The notes beneath the pieces were generated by a model. It did no database searches. It saw only the letters and a program-made list of their open reading frames with translations, and was not told the DNA's origin. From JABFXC01 sp045804265 (lineage in GTDB: Bacteria; Gemmatimonadota; Gemmatimonadetes; Gemmatimonadales; Gemmatimonadaceae), in contig JBJMNK010000034.1 of NCBI GenBank assembly GCA_045804265.1, forward strand, positions 1 through 64,000: a DNA stretch of 64,000 nt, in the 5' to 3' direction. Both the position numbers and the translations under genes were made by a program. This document shows, one piece after another, positions 17,808 through 26,940 of this stretch. Numbering within the stretch: position 1 is the stretch's first letter; every line of letters begins with the position of its first letter.

Positions 17808-19223
17808 TTGGCGAGTATCGCGCTCGTGCGCGGCGAGGGAGCCCCGGGCAATGCGCCGGGCGACGGTCCCGCGGGACCGTCGCCCGCATGGCGCGCGGGT
17901 CGCTGGCAGAGCCGGACGCGATATGCTGCCGTCGCGTTGACCGTCGTGCTGGTGCTGGGCGCGATCTGGCGGAAGTCGCCGGTCGAAGCGCTCGGCGCGG
18001 GTGCGACCGCGGGGGGCGTTGGTGCGACGCTGCGCCTCCCGACGGCATACACGCTCCTCTCGCCATTCTGCGAGCTATACGACGGTCTGACGCTGCTGAC
18101 GCTGAAGCAGCACGCGGCGCTTCTCGCCTGGCTCATCGCGGTGTTCGCGATGCTTCGCGTCTCCTGGCACGTGGACGGGTGGAAGCGGAGCGTTAGGCGG
18201 CGCGGGGTTCACGTCGACGGCATGCTCCTCTTCGCCGCGCTGGCGTCGTTCGTGCTCGTGTACGTGATCGGCGCGCTGGTGCCGCGACCGATGGCGGGGC
18301 TCGTGCTCGACGATCCGGACGAGCTGGCGGTCGACGTGCACAGCCACACCGCGGCGTCGCACGACGGGCGTCCCGGATTCGACGCGGCGGCGAACCGGCG
18401 CTGGCACGCCGGCGCCGGCTTTGCCGCCGCATATGTCACCGACCATCGCCACTTCGAGGGAGCCGAAGCCGGAGAGCGGGGCAATCCGCGCCGTGCGGGC
18501 GACGGCACGGTGCTGCTGTCCGGGATCGAATCGGCCGGCCCGGCGGGATCCCGCCTGACGATCCTCGGCGCGCGCGCGTCGACGGAGCTCGATCATAACG
18601 GTCGCGCCGACATGGTGCGTCTCGCATCGGATACGAGCCTGGTCGTGGTGCTGACGACGCCGGCATCGCTCGCGCGCGTGCCGGCTACGATGCCGCTCGA
18701 CGCCGTCGAGAGCGCCGACGGCGCGCCGCTCGGCCTCCTCTTCACGCGACGACTGGCGCCGGAGATCGACCGCTTCGCGACGACGCGGAGCGTCGCGCGC
18801 GTCGCCGGCTCGAACAATCACGGCTGGGGACGGACGGCGTCGGCGTGGACGGTGCTGCGGATCCCGCGGTGGCGCGAGCTGTCGCCATCGTCGCTCGACA
18901 GCGCGATCCGGATGACGATCCGCCACGACCATGGCGCGGTGCGCGTGGTGACACGCGGCTCGACTCCGCTCGCGCGCTCCAACGAGGCGCTGATCGCGAC
19001 ACCGATCCTGCTGCTCTGGAGCATCACCACCCGTCTGTCCACGGCCGAGCGGGTATCATGGCTGGCGTGGATCTGGTCGATCGTCGCGCTGTTGGCGCTC
19101 GCGGCGGCGCTCCGCTCACGACGCGCCGAGCGCGCCTGGCCGCCTAACGGTGGTGCTTCTTCCGCGGGACGAGCACGGCGGTCCCCTGCACGCGCCCGAA
19201 GAGCCGCGCTTCGCGGCAGGTAG
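17808..19223 (+). CDS. Membrane-anchored PHP-domain-like protein
   Basis: 471 residues from a TTG start backed by a strong GGAGGGAGG 4-12 bases upstream. Helices lie at ~43-60, ~108-125 and ~143-163. A large domain follows whose motifs DVHSHTAASHDG and AYVTDHRHF match the metal-binding His/Asp of PHP phosphoesterases. Two C-terminal helices (~400-440) come next. PHP proteins hydrolyse phosphoesters; an extracytoplasmic, membrane-tethered version is uncommon, and activity is not proven. The last 80 bases overlap the convergent 3D-domain gene. The octamer here (18191) is out of its usual phase, encoding Ser-Val-Arg-Arg. Confidence 0.68.
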   Translation: MASIALVRGEGAPGNAPGDGPAGPSPAWRAGRWQSRTRYAAVALTVVLVLGAIWRKSPVEALGAGATAGGVGATLRLPTAYTLLSPFCELYDGLTLLTLKQHAALLAWLIAVFAMLRVSWHVDGWKRSVRRRGVHVDGMLLFAALASFVLVYVIGALVPRPMAGLVLDDPDELAVDVHSHTAASHDGRPGFDAAANRRWHAGAGFAAAYVTDHRHFEGAEAGERGNPRRAGDGTVLLSGIESAGPAGSRLTILGARASTELDHNGRADMVRLASDTSLVVVLTTPASLARVPATMPLDAVESADGAPLGLLFTRRLAPEIDRFATTRSVARVAGSNNHGWGRTASAWTVLRIPRWRELSPSSLDSAIRMTIRHDHGAVRVVTRGSTPLARSNEALIATPILLLWSITTRLSTAERVSWLAWIWSIVALLALAAALRSRRAERAWPPNGGASSAGRARRSPARARRAALRGR

Positions 19224-19713
19224 GGACCCACATGTCGATGTGGGTCCCGGTGATCAACAGCCCGGTGTCATCGACGAGGAAGCGGCCGAGGTAGTGGTCG
19301 CCGTCGAACAGCTCGACGTAGCGGCTGAGGGGAAAGACACGCGGATCGGCGGCGACGATGCCCGAGCGGACCCACCGTCCCCGTCGCGTCGTCCCGTTCA
19401 GGCAGTAGGCGGTGATCTCGACCGGGATCGCCTCGCCGTCCTTCGCCCGCATGAACGTCGTCCGCTTCGCCGACTTGACCGGCTTGCTGACCACGACCCC
19501 GGTGAGCATCGGCTCTCCCTCGACGACGATCCCGCCGAGTCGCGGCGGCGCGTCCTGCACCGGATCGTGTGTCGCCGCGTCGGCGCGCTCGAGCGCGGCG
19601 AGCATGGCGAGGACGCCGACGATCACCGCGCCGACGAGGAGCGTCACGCGCGGTGTTGCCCACGCGGCCGGGCGGCGCCGTTCGAGGGCGCGACGGGAGC
19701 GGAGATAGCGCAT
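19144..19713 (-). CDS. 3D-domain (MltA/RlpA-like barrel) envelope protein
   Basis: 189 residues: one N-terminal membrane helix (~22-42), then a C-terminal 3D domain with ITAYCLNGTTRRG, GIVAADPRVFP and the signature FLVDDTGLLITG, whose aspartates line the double-psi beta-barrel cleft. Such proteins act on or bind peptidoglycan in the periplasm. The stop codon TAG lies inside an octamer copy (CGT TAG GC). The gene overlaps the end of the convergent PHP gene by 80 bases. Confidence 0.82.
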   Translation of the reverse strand: MRYLRSRRALERRRPAAWATPRVTLLVGAVIVGVLAMLAALERADAATHDPVQDAPPRLGGIVVEGEPMLTGVVVSKPVKSAKRTTFMRAKDGEAIPVEITAYCLNGTTRRGRWVRSGIVAADPRVFPLSRYVELFDGDHYLGRFLVDDTGLLITGTHIDMWVPTCREARLFGRVQGTAVLVPRKKHHR

Positions 19714-19820
19714 CAGACTATCGACTCATACCGGCGGGTCGAGGTCACTCGATGGAGGGAGTTGGGCTGATGTGTTGGGTTCGGTGCGCCGCGTTCGGTG
19801 TTTTGCGCGCTGGGCAGGGG

Positions 19821-20055
19821 CCAACAGTTGAACGACAATCACGCGGATTTCGCGGATTACGCGGATCGCTCCTGGTGGCGTTCGATGCCCCGATCCGCAT
19901 GGCAGCATCGCGAGAAATGCTTGGGGCCCGCCTGGTGGGATGATCTCGCCACGCGTGCCCCCAAGCTCTTCATCCTTCGTGCATGGAGACCGGTTATCGC
20001 ATGGAGCCATCCGCGTGATCCGCGTAATCCGCGTGATTGCAGTTCAACTGTTACG
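19821..20055. repeat. Palindromic intergenic repeat, family A copy 1
   Basis: About 235 bases. The ends are inverted repeats (AACAGTTGAAC at 19823 and GTTCAACTGTT near 20054), and the arms continue inward with degenerate CGCGGATTACGCGGATC blocks. The centre carries a second palindrome around GCCTGGTGGGATGATC. Related copies lie at 21833-22068 (same orientation) and 23313-23548 (opposite). It fills most of the 396-base gap between genes and contains no credible gene. Confidence 0.9.
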
Positions 20056-20109
20056 ACTCGCCTCCACTTGTGGCCCGCGAGCGAGCTCGATGGTGATCGG
20101 AGAGAAATG

Positions 20110-21222
20110 TCAGTCGAGCACCGACAGCACTACTTCGTCGTCGACGGCGATCGCGAAGCCGCGATCGGACCCGGCCATCGTGCCGATCGCCGCGGGGAGC
20201 GCGTATTCGACGCGGCCACCGCGGGCCTTCTTGTCGCTCCGTGTCGCGGCGACGATGGCGGGGGGATCGATGCCTAACGGCAGGACGACCGGCAGCCCGG
20301 CGGTGGTGAGCGCGGCGCGGATGCGGGCGGCGGTGCCCGGCGCGGCGACCCCGATCCGCTCGGCGATCTCGCTCTCGAGCGCCATCCCGATCGCGACCGC
20401 CTCGCCGTGCAGCAGGCGGTAGCCGCTGAGCAGCTCGATCGCGTGGCCTAACGTGTGGCCGAAGTTCAGGACCTTGCGGCGGCCGTGCTCGCGCTCGTCG
20501 GCGGCGACGATTTCGGCCTTGATCTCGACGCTGCGGGCGACGATCGCGGCGATCGCGAGCGGGAGCGTCGTGTCGTCGGCGCCGAGTCCGGGCAGCACCG
20601 ACTCGACTTCGTCGAAGTAGCGCGCGTCGGCGACGACGCCGTGCTTGATGATCTCGGCCGCCCCCGCGCGCAGCTCCGGCGCGGGGAGGGTGGCGAGGGT
20701 GTCGGGATCGGCGATCACCGCCGCCGGCGGATGAAATGCGCCGACGAGGTTCTTCCCCGCGGGGGTGTCGACGCCCGTCTTGCCACCGACCGAGGCGTCG
20801 ACCATGGCGAGCAGCGTCGTCGGCAGCTGGACGACGGGAATCCCGCGCATGTAGGTCGCGGCGACAAAGCCGGCGAGGTCGCCGACGACCCCGCCGCCTA
20901 ACGCGACGACTGTGGTATCGCGGCCGGCACCGCTGGCGAGCAGCTCGTCGGTCAGGTGCGACCAGAGCTCGCGGGTCTTGTGCTCCTCGCCCGGCGGGAC
21001 GAGGAGCAGCGACATCGCGGCGGCCGGCGCGGCCGCCGCCAGCGACGCGCGCACCCGCTCGGCGTAGAGCGGCGCAACGTTAGGGTCGCTGACGAGCGCG
21101 TAGTGGTGGGCCGGGGCGGCGCCGGTGATGATCGAGCCGGCGTCATCGAGCGCGCCGTGGGCGATCGTGACGCGGTAACCGGGCAGCGTGACGACGCGGG
21201 CAGCGTCGTGCCGGACGCGCAC
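20110..21222 (-). CDS. aroB: 3-dehydroquinate synthase
   Basis: 370 residues with family motifs: the NAD-binding GGGVVGDLAGFVAATYMRG, DASVGGKTGVD, the zinc ligands in GAAEIIKHG, and GHTLGHAIE. It converts DAHP to 3-dehydroquinate in the shikimate pathway to aromatic amino acids, in the cytoplasm. It starts 2 bases after the stop of the upstream cobalamin adenosyltransferase gene, so the two are co-transcribed. Three in-frame octamer copies encode Pro-Leu-Gly, Thr-Leu-Gly and Ala-Leu-Gly. Confidence 0.95.
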   Translation of the reverse strand: MRVRHDAARVVTLPGYRVTIAHGALDDAGSIITGAAPAHHYALVSDPNVAPLYAERVRASLAAAAPAAAMSLLLVPPGEEHKTRELWSHLTDELLASGAGRDTTVVALGGGVVGDLAGFVAATYMRGIPVVQLPTTLLAMVDASVGGKTGVDTPAGKNLVGAFHPPAAVIADPDTLATLPAPELRAGAAEIIKHGVVADARYFDEVESVLPGLGADDTTLPLAIAAIVARSVEIKAEIVAADEREHGRRKVLNFGHTLGHAIELLSGYRLLHGEAVAIGMALESEIAERIGVAAPGTAARIRAALTTAGLPVVLPLGIDPPAIVAATRSDKKARGGRVEYALPAAIGTMAGSDRGFAIAVDDEVVLSVLD

Positions 21223-21224
21223 CG

Positions 21225-21776
21225 CTACCAGGTGACCTCGCCCGCGCCGGCGCGCCGGTTGGCCACGCGCGCGAGGACGAAGAGAAGGTCGGAGAGCCGG
21301 TTGAGGTAAACGATCACCAGCGGCGGGATCGGGATGTCACGCGCGACGTGCACGACGCGGCGCTCGGCGCGCCGGCAGACCGTACGCGCGACGTGCAGCG
21401 CGGCCGACTTCGGCGTTCCCCCCGGAAGGATGAAGGCCTTGAGCGGCTCCAGCTCGCTCTCTCCCTCGTCGATCGCCCGCTCGAGCTGCGTGATGCGGCC
21501 CTCGTCGATGCGTGCCTTGGCCAGCTGCTGCTGCATCTTGTCGTGATCGGGAGTGGCGAGCAGGGCGCCGATCGCGAAGAGGTCGCGCTGCACCGGCGCG
21601 AGGACCTCGTCGATGCGCGGCATCATCTCGATCGAGCGCGCCATGCCTAACGCGGCGTTCAGCTCGTCGACGTCGCCGTACGCGTCGACACGGGCGTCGT
21701 CCTTCGGGACGCGACCGCCGCCGAAGAGCGCGGTGTCGCCGGTGTCACCGGTCCTGGTGTAGATGCGAGTCGTCAC
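21225..21776 (-). CDS. PduO-type cob(I)yrinic acid a,c-diamide adenosyltransferase
   Basis: 183 residues with the PduO-type signature: ATP-binding N-terminus TRTGDTGDTALFGGGRVPKD, then VDAYGDVDELNAALG and the CRRAERRVV helix. It transfers the adenosyl group of ATP to cob(I)alamin, making adenosylcobalamin. The start is GTG at 21776 (Val-Thr-Thr-Arg-Ile-Tyr). Upstream in-frame codons belong to repeat family A and are not part of the protein. TATATTTG ends just before the start and there is no Shine-Dalgarno, so the mRNA is probably leaderless. Confidence 0.9.
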   Translation of the reverse strand: MTTRIYTRTGDTGDTALFGGGRVPKDDARVDAYGDVDELNAALGMARSIEMMPRIDEVLAPVQRDLFAIGALLATPDHDKMQQQLAKARIDEGRITQLERAIDEGESELEPLKAFILPGGTPKSAALHVARTVCRRAERRVVHVARDIPIPPLVIVYLNRLSDLLFVLARVANRRAGAGEVTW

Positions 21777-21782
21777 AGCCCA

Positions 21783-21788
21783 AATATA
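21783..21788 (-). promoter_or_regulatory. -10 box of a leaderless promoter for the adenosyltransferase gene
   Basis: TATATT (extended TATATTTG, an exact TAnnTTTG match) on the minus strand, 6 bases before the GTG at 21776. Confidence 0.55.
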
Positions 21789-21832
21789 ACGCTTCGGATC
21801 GGCGCGCCGCGTTCCGGTCCTCCGCTGGGCGA

Positions 21833-22068
21833 ACATCAACGGGTGAACGACAATTACCCGGATTACGCGGATTACACGGATCGCTCCTGGTGGCGTCCGA
21901 TGCCCTGATCGCCTCGTCAGCATCGCGAGAAATGCTTTGGGGCACGCCTGGTGGGATGATCTCGCCACGCGTGCCCCAAGTCGTTCAGCCTCAGCGCATG
22001 GATCTCGGCCCGTTCTCGGAGCAATCCGTGTGATCCGCGAAATCCGCGTGATTGCAGTTCAACCGTTA
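21833..22068. repeat. Palindromic intergenic repeat, family A copy 2
   Basis: Same orientation and architecture as copy 1, with outer arms GAACGACAATTACCCGGATT and a right arm ending GATTGCAGTTCAACCGTTA. The central TGGTGGGATGATCTCGCCAC block is conserved. It fills the 333-base gap between the adenosyltransferase and kinase genes. Confidence 0.9.
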
Positions 22069-22109
22069 CGGCCATCCCGCACGCGTGGCCGCTGCGCCAG
22101 AACGACCAG

Positions 22110-23159
<1,050 letters not shown>

Positions 23160-23312
23160 ACAGCCCAGACGACTCAGCCGGGGTCGGCGTTGCGGGGGGG
23201 AAGCGGGGGAAACGGCGGCGGACTGCGGCCTGCAAGCGGCGGGGGCTGAAAGGATTGAGCGCTGGCTGGGTCCCCATCGCGCGCTTACGAGGCCACTAGG
23301 CTGGGATGGTCG

Positions 23313-23548
23313 CAACAGTTGAACTGCAATCACGCCGATTCCGCGGATCACCCGGATTGGTTCACGAACGGGCCGAGGTCCATGCACCAGGGCCGAACAA
23401 CTTTCGGGCACGCGTGGGCGGATCATCCCACCAGGCGTGCCCGAAAGCAGTCCTCGTGATGCTGCCGAGGGAAGCGGAGTATCGAACGCCGCCAGGAACG
23501 ATTCGTGTGATCCGCGTAATCCGCCTGATTGTCGTTCAACCGTCGATG
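23313..23548. repeat. Palindromic intergenic repeat, family A copy 3 (inverted)
   Basis: Opposite orientation to copies 1 and 2: it begins AACAGTTGAACTGCAATCAC and ends GATTGTCGTTCAACC. The inner hairpin TCGGGCACGC/GCGTGCCCGA is retained. It lies in the 475-base gap between the divergent kinase and reductase genes. The rest of that gap (23160-23312) is a G-rich stretch with no recognisable feature. Confidence 0.9.
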
Positions 23549-23621
23549 TTTGCCGAGCGCAAGACCGGAATGGGTGCACCGGACACCCGCGCGCCGACAG
23601 CACCATCGCCGTCGGCTCGTT

Positions 23622-23627
23622 TAGATT
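23622..23627 (+). promoter_or_regulatory. -10 box of a leaderless promoter for the ferredoxin-NADP reductase gene
   Basis: TAGATT with 7 bases to the ATG at 23635 and no Shine-Dalgarno between them. Confidence 0.5.
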
Positions 23628-23634
23628 CGCAGTC

Positions 23635-24651
23635 ATGCCAACTGAGATCAGGGACCTCACCATCATCGGCGCTGGGCCGACCGGGATGTTCGCGGCGTTT
23701 TACGCCGGGATGCGCGGCGCGACGGCGCGGATCGTCGACGCGCTGCCGGAGCTCGGCGGTCAGCTCGCGGCGCTCTACCCGGAGAAGTACATCTTCGACG
23801 TCGCCGGCTTTCCGAAAGTGCTGGCCAAGGACCTCGTCGTGGCGCTCGCTGAGCAGATGCGGCAATTCAATCCGGCGGTCGAGCTCGGGCAGCGTGTCGT
23901 CGCGCTCGAGGAACAGGACGGGCACTTCGTTCTCGTCACCGACACCGATCGGCATCCGTCGCGCGCGATCATCGTCGCGGCGGGGATCGGCGCCTTCTCG
24001 CCGCGACGACTGCCACAGAAGGCCGCCGAGCCGTGGTACGGAAAGGGCATTCACGAGGTCGTCCGCACACCGACCGAGTATCACGGCAAGAAGGTCGTGA
24101 TCATCGGCGCGGGGGACTCGGCATTCGACTGGGCGTCGCAGCTCGCGGGAAAGGCGGCACACGTGACGCTCGTGCACCGGAGCGATCGCTTTCGCGCTCA
24201 CGCCGCGACGGTGAAGGAAGTCGAGCGCGCTGCGGCGAGGGGCCAGGCCGAGATCCTCACTTTCCATGAGCTGTCCGACGTCGTCTGCGAGAACGACCGC
24301 GTCTGCGGGCTGGTGCTGCGCGACATCAAGCAGAAGACGACGCGGACCGTCGAGGCGGACGTCGTCCTGCCGATGCTCGGCTTCGTCAGCGACCTCGGAA
24401 CGTTAGGCACGTGGGGGCTGACGCTGCAGAAGGACGAGATCATCGTCAACAGCCAGATGGAGACGGGGCGCGCGGGGATCTACGCCGCCGGCGACATCAC
24501 GTCATATCCGGGAAAGCTCAAGCTGATCGCCAGCGGCTTCGCCGAGGCGGCGACGGCGGTGAACCAGGCGGTGCACTGGATCTATCCGGAGAAGAAAGTG
24601 AACCCCGGGCACAGCTCGAACATGGCGGTGTTCGGCCAGACGGACGACTAA
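23635..24651 (+). CDS. Ferredoxin--NADP(+) reductase, thioredoxin-reductase-like
   Basis: 338 residues with two nucleotide-binding folds: FAD motif IIGAGPTGMFAA at ~10-21, and NADPH motif IIGAGDSAFDWA at ~155-166. A C-terminal FAD signature YAAGDITSYPGK completes it. The redox-active CxxC of thioredoxin reductase is absent, as in the YumC/TrxR-like ferredoxin-NADP reductases, which pass electrons between NADPH and ferredoxin or flavodoxin. The frame stays open upstream into repeat A; the start at 23635 is chosen because the fold begins there and a -10 box precedes it. Confidence 0.92.
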   Translation: MPTEIRDLTIIGAGPTGMFAAFYAGMRGATARIVDALPELGGQLAALYPEKYIFDVAGFPKVLAKDLVVALAEQMRQFNPAVELGQRVVALEEQDGHFVLVTDTDRHPSRAIIVAAGIGAFSPRRLPQKAAEPWYGKGIHEVVRTPTEYHGKKVVIIGAGDSAFDWASQLAGKAAHVTLVHRSDRFRAHAATVKEVERAAARGQAEILTFHELSDVVCENDRVCGLVLRDIKQKTTRTVEADVVLPMLGFVSDLGTLGTWGLTLQKDEIIVNSQMETGRAGIYAAGDITSYPGKLKLIASGFAEAATAVNQAVHWIYPEKKVNPGHSSNMAVFGQTDD

Positions 24652-24671
24652 AGCGGCGCGCGCTCCAGACG

Positions 24672-25004
24672 TCAGGCGCGGACGCGGATCGTGATCCCGA
24701 GTGCGGGGCGCAGTGCGCGAGTGAGCGCCTCGCGGCGTTCGCGGACGGTTGCTGCGGCCTCGCGTCCGAGCCGGCGAGCGAGCTCGCGCTCGAAGCGTTC
24801 GATGCGCTCGTCCGGGGTGCTGGGGACCGCGCTGCCGCCGCCTTCGGGGCGCCAGCGCTCGGCGGGGCGGATCGGGAGCTCGAAATCGGAGGGAGTGAGC
24901 TCGATCGCGCGTTGACCTCGCGCGATCAGCGCCGCGGTCAGCATTGCGCCAAGGACTCCACCGATTACGAATGCCACCGCGACCACCACCATTTCCGCCT
25001 CCAT
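24672..25004 (-). CDS. Small membrane-anchored protein with a charged tail
   Basis: 110 residues from an ATG at 25004: one N-terminal hydrophobic helix (~5-28, VVVAVAFVIGGVLGAML), a short linker, then an Arg/Glu-rich region (ERIERFERELARRLGREAA) likely to form a coiled coil. No family recognised. The start is uncertain; an in-frame ATG also lies at 24992. It is convergent with the reductase gene. Confidence 0.6.
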   Translation of the reverse strand: MEAEMVVVAVAFVIGGVLGAMLTAALIARGQRAIELTPSDFELPIRPAERWRPEGGGSAVPSTPDERIERFERELARRLGREAAATVRERREALTRALRPALGITIRVRA

Positions 25005-25170
25005 CGGCGTGTGACGAGGGCCAGAACATCGTGTCGTGGCGCTCATGCAAAAGACGCAGTTCGGCGCGGCGCCGTCACTGGAAAATCGACGCTTTCGCGA
25101 CGCAGAACGCAGTGCCGTCGCGCGATGTCGGTCGTCCGGCGCCGCTGCTGACGGAGGCGGAGCCAGATCG

Positions 25171-25470
25171 CTACTCGAGTCCGTCCGGATAACGCGCCCG
25201 CAACTTGGCGAGGTTGCGATCGGCGACATCGTCGAGGCTGACGTCGATCGACGTCGCGATCATCGCCAGGCACCAGAGCGCGTCGCCGAGCTCCATCACG
25301 AGCTCATCACGGTCGAAGGTCTTGCGCTGGAAGCGATGCTTCCGGACAAGGGCGAGGATCTCGCCCGCTTCCTCCGAGAGGCCGGCCGCCGCATCGAGGA
25401 GGCGGTCGTCGGGAGTGAGCGCCCGATTAGCGGTGCGGGCGGCGGCGGTCTGGTACGTGGAGAGGGGCAT
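25171..25470 (-). CDS. MazG-like nucleotide pyrophosphohydrolase
   Basis: 99 residues with the all-alpha NTP-pyrophosphatase signature: LSEEAGEIL (EExxE metal ligands) at ~31-39 and ELGDALWCLA (ExxD) at ~60-69. Such enzymes hydrolyse (d)NTPs to monophosphates and pyrophosphate, for house-cleaning of damaged nucleotides. The short single-domain length fits the MazG-like/RS21-C6 group. The 166-base gap downstream holds nothing recognisable. Confidence 0.85.
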   Translation of the reverse strand: MPLSTYQTAAARTANRALTPDDRLLDAAAGLSEEAGEILALVRKHRFQRKTFDRDELVMELGDALWCLAMIATSIDVSLDDVADRNLAKLRARYPDGLE

Positions 25471-25493
25471 GATGTCGGGTGACGAGACTGGCT

Positions 25494-25664
25494 ATGACAC
25501 TGCGAGAAGAGATGATCGAGGACCCGATCGAGAGAGGAGAGATTAGCGACGAAAAAACGATTGCGGTTACCGGCACATCCGCAGTATCCGTCGCGCCCAG
25601 CAGGTTCGCTCTTCGCTGATCTCTTTGTCGGATCCTCGATCATCTCTACATCGCAGTGTTGAAA
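25494..25664. repeat. Palindromic intergenic repeat, family B copy 1
   Basis: About 170 bases with ~55-base inverted arms sharing ACACTGCGA and AGAGATGATCGAGGA, around a centre with GGTTACCGGCACATCCGC. A second copy in the same orientation lies at 26767-26936. The two copies bracket the aldo/keto reductase gene. Confidence 0.85.
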
Positions 25665-25745
25665 CCAGAATGTGGCGAGACGAGCCCCGGGGCCACCTTG
25701 GAACAAGGGTTGCGCGACGGGAGAATCAACTGGGAGGAACGGCGG

Positions 25746-26753
25746 ATGGCACAGCGGCGATTGGGGAAGCAGGGGCCCACGGTCTCCGAGCTCGGGCTCG
25801 GCTGCATGGGGATGTCCGAGTTCTACACCGCGACCGATACCCCTGACGGTGCACGCGATGAGAAGGAGTCGATCGCGACGATTCATCGGGCGATCGAGCT
25901 CGGGATCACCTTCCTCGACACGGCGGACATGTATGGGCCGTTTCGGAACGAGGAGCTGGTCGGGCGCGCGATCCGGGACCGGCGCGACAAGGTGGTGGTC
26001 GCGACGAAATTCGGGAACATGCGCGGCGAGGATGGATCGTATCTCGGCATCAACGGCTCGCCCGAGTACGTCCGCAAGGCGTGCGATGCGTCGCTCCGCC
26101 GACTGAAGATCGACGTGATCGACCTGTACTACCAGCATCGCGTCGATCGCTCGACGCCGCTCGAGGCCACGGTCGGCGCGATGGCCGAGCTGGTGAAGGC
26201 GGGGAAGGTCCGCTACCTCGGGCTGTCCGAGGCCGCGCCGGCGACGATCCGGCGCGCGCATGCGGTGCACCCGATCTCGGCGCTGCAGACCGAGTACTCG
26301 CTCTGGACGCGCGACCCCGAGGACGAGATCCTGCCGACGGTGCGCGAGCTCGGGATCGGCTTCGTCCCCTACAGCCCGTTAGGCAGGGGGTTCCTCACCG
26401 GGCGCTTCCGCACGATCGAGGACCTCCCGGCCGACGACTACCGTCGCAACTCCCCGCGCTTCCAGGGCGCGAACTTCCAGAAGAACCTCGACCTGGTGAA
26501 GCTGGTCGAGCAGCTCGCGGCCGAGAAGCGCTGCACCCCATCGCAGCTCGCCCTCGCCTGGCTCCTCCACCGCGGCGACGACATCGTCCCGATCCCGGGG
26601 ACGAAGCGAGTCCGCTACCTCGAGGAGAACGCCGGCGCCCGCGACGTCCGCCTGACGGCCGACGACATGCGCCGGATCGACCAGATCGCGCCCGTCGGGA
26701 TCGCGGCGGGGACGCGGTACCCGGAGGGGGGGATGAAGACCGTAAATGGATAG
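25746..26753 (+). CDS. Aldo/keto reductase
   Basis: 335 residues, a TIM-barrel AKR of the YajO/general stress protein group: GLGCMGMSEF near the N-terminus, catalytic Asp/Tyr in FLDTADMYGP, Lys in VVVATKFG, His in YYQHRVD, and NADPH-binding IPGTKRVRYLEENAGA. It reduces aldehydes or ketones with NADPH; the natural substrate is unknown. The ATG at 25746 has GGGAGGA 8 bases upstream, which excludes the upstream in-frame ATG inside repeat B. Confidence 0.93.
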   Translation: MAQRRLGKQGPTVSELGLGCMGMSEFYTATDTPDGARDEKESIATIHRAIELGITFLDTADMYGPFRNEELVGRAIRDRRDKVVVATKFGNMRGEDGSYLGINGSPEYVRKACDASLRRLKIDVIDLYYQHRVDRSTPLEATVGAMAELVKAGKVRYLGLSEAAPATIRRAHAVHPISALQTEYSLWTRDPEDEILPTVRELGIGFVPYSPLGRGFLTGRFRTIEDLPADDYRRNSPRFQGANFQKNLDLVKLVEQLAAEKRCTPSQLALAWLLHRGDDIVPIPGTKRVRYLEENAGARDVRLTADDMRRIDQIAPVGIAAGTRYPEGGMKTVNG

Positions 26754-26766
26754 CGCCGCGCGAGCT

Positions 26767-26936
26767 TCAACACGGCGATGAGAGACGAGCGAGGCTCCGA
26801 TCGAGAGATGAGAGACGAGCGACGAAACGACGATTGATGTTACCGGCACACCCGCTGTTGTCCTCCCGTTTAGCAGCTTCTCTCCTCTCTTATCTCTCGA
26901 TCGCGCTATCTCTCGTCTCTCGTCGCAGTGTCATAG
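26767..26936. repeat. Palindromic intergenic repeat, family B copy 2
   Basis: Inverted arms built on GATGAGAGACGAGCG and CGATCGAGAGAT (left) and TATCTCTCGATCGCG (right), around a centre with GATGTTACCGGCACACCCGC. Same orientation as copy 1. It fills the gap between the convergent aldo/keto reductase and permease genes and could act as a bidirectional terminator. Confidence 0.85.
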
Positions 26937-26940
26937 CAAC

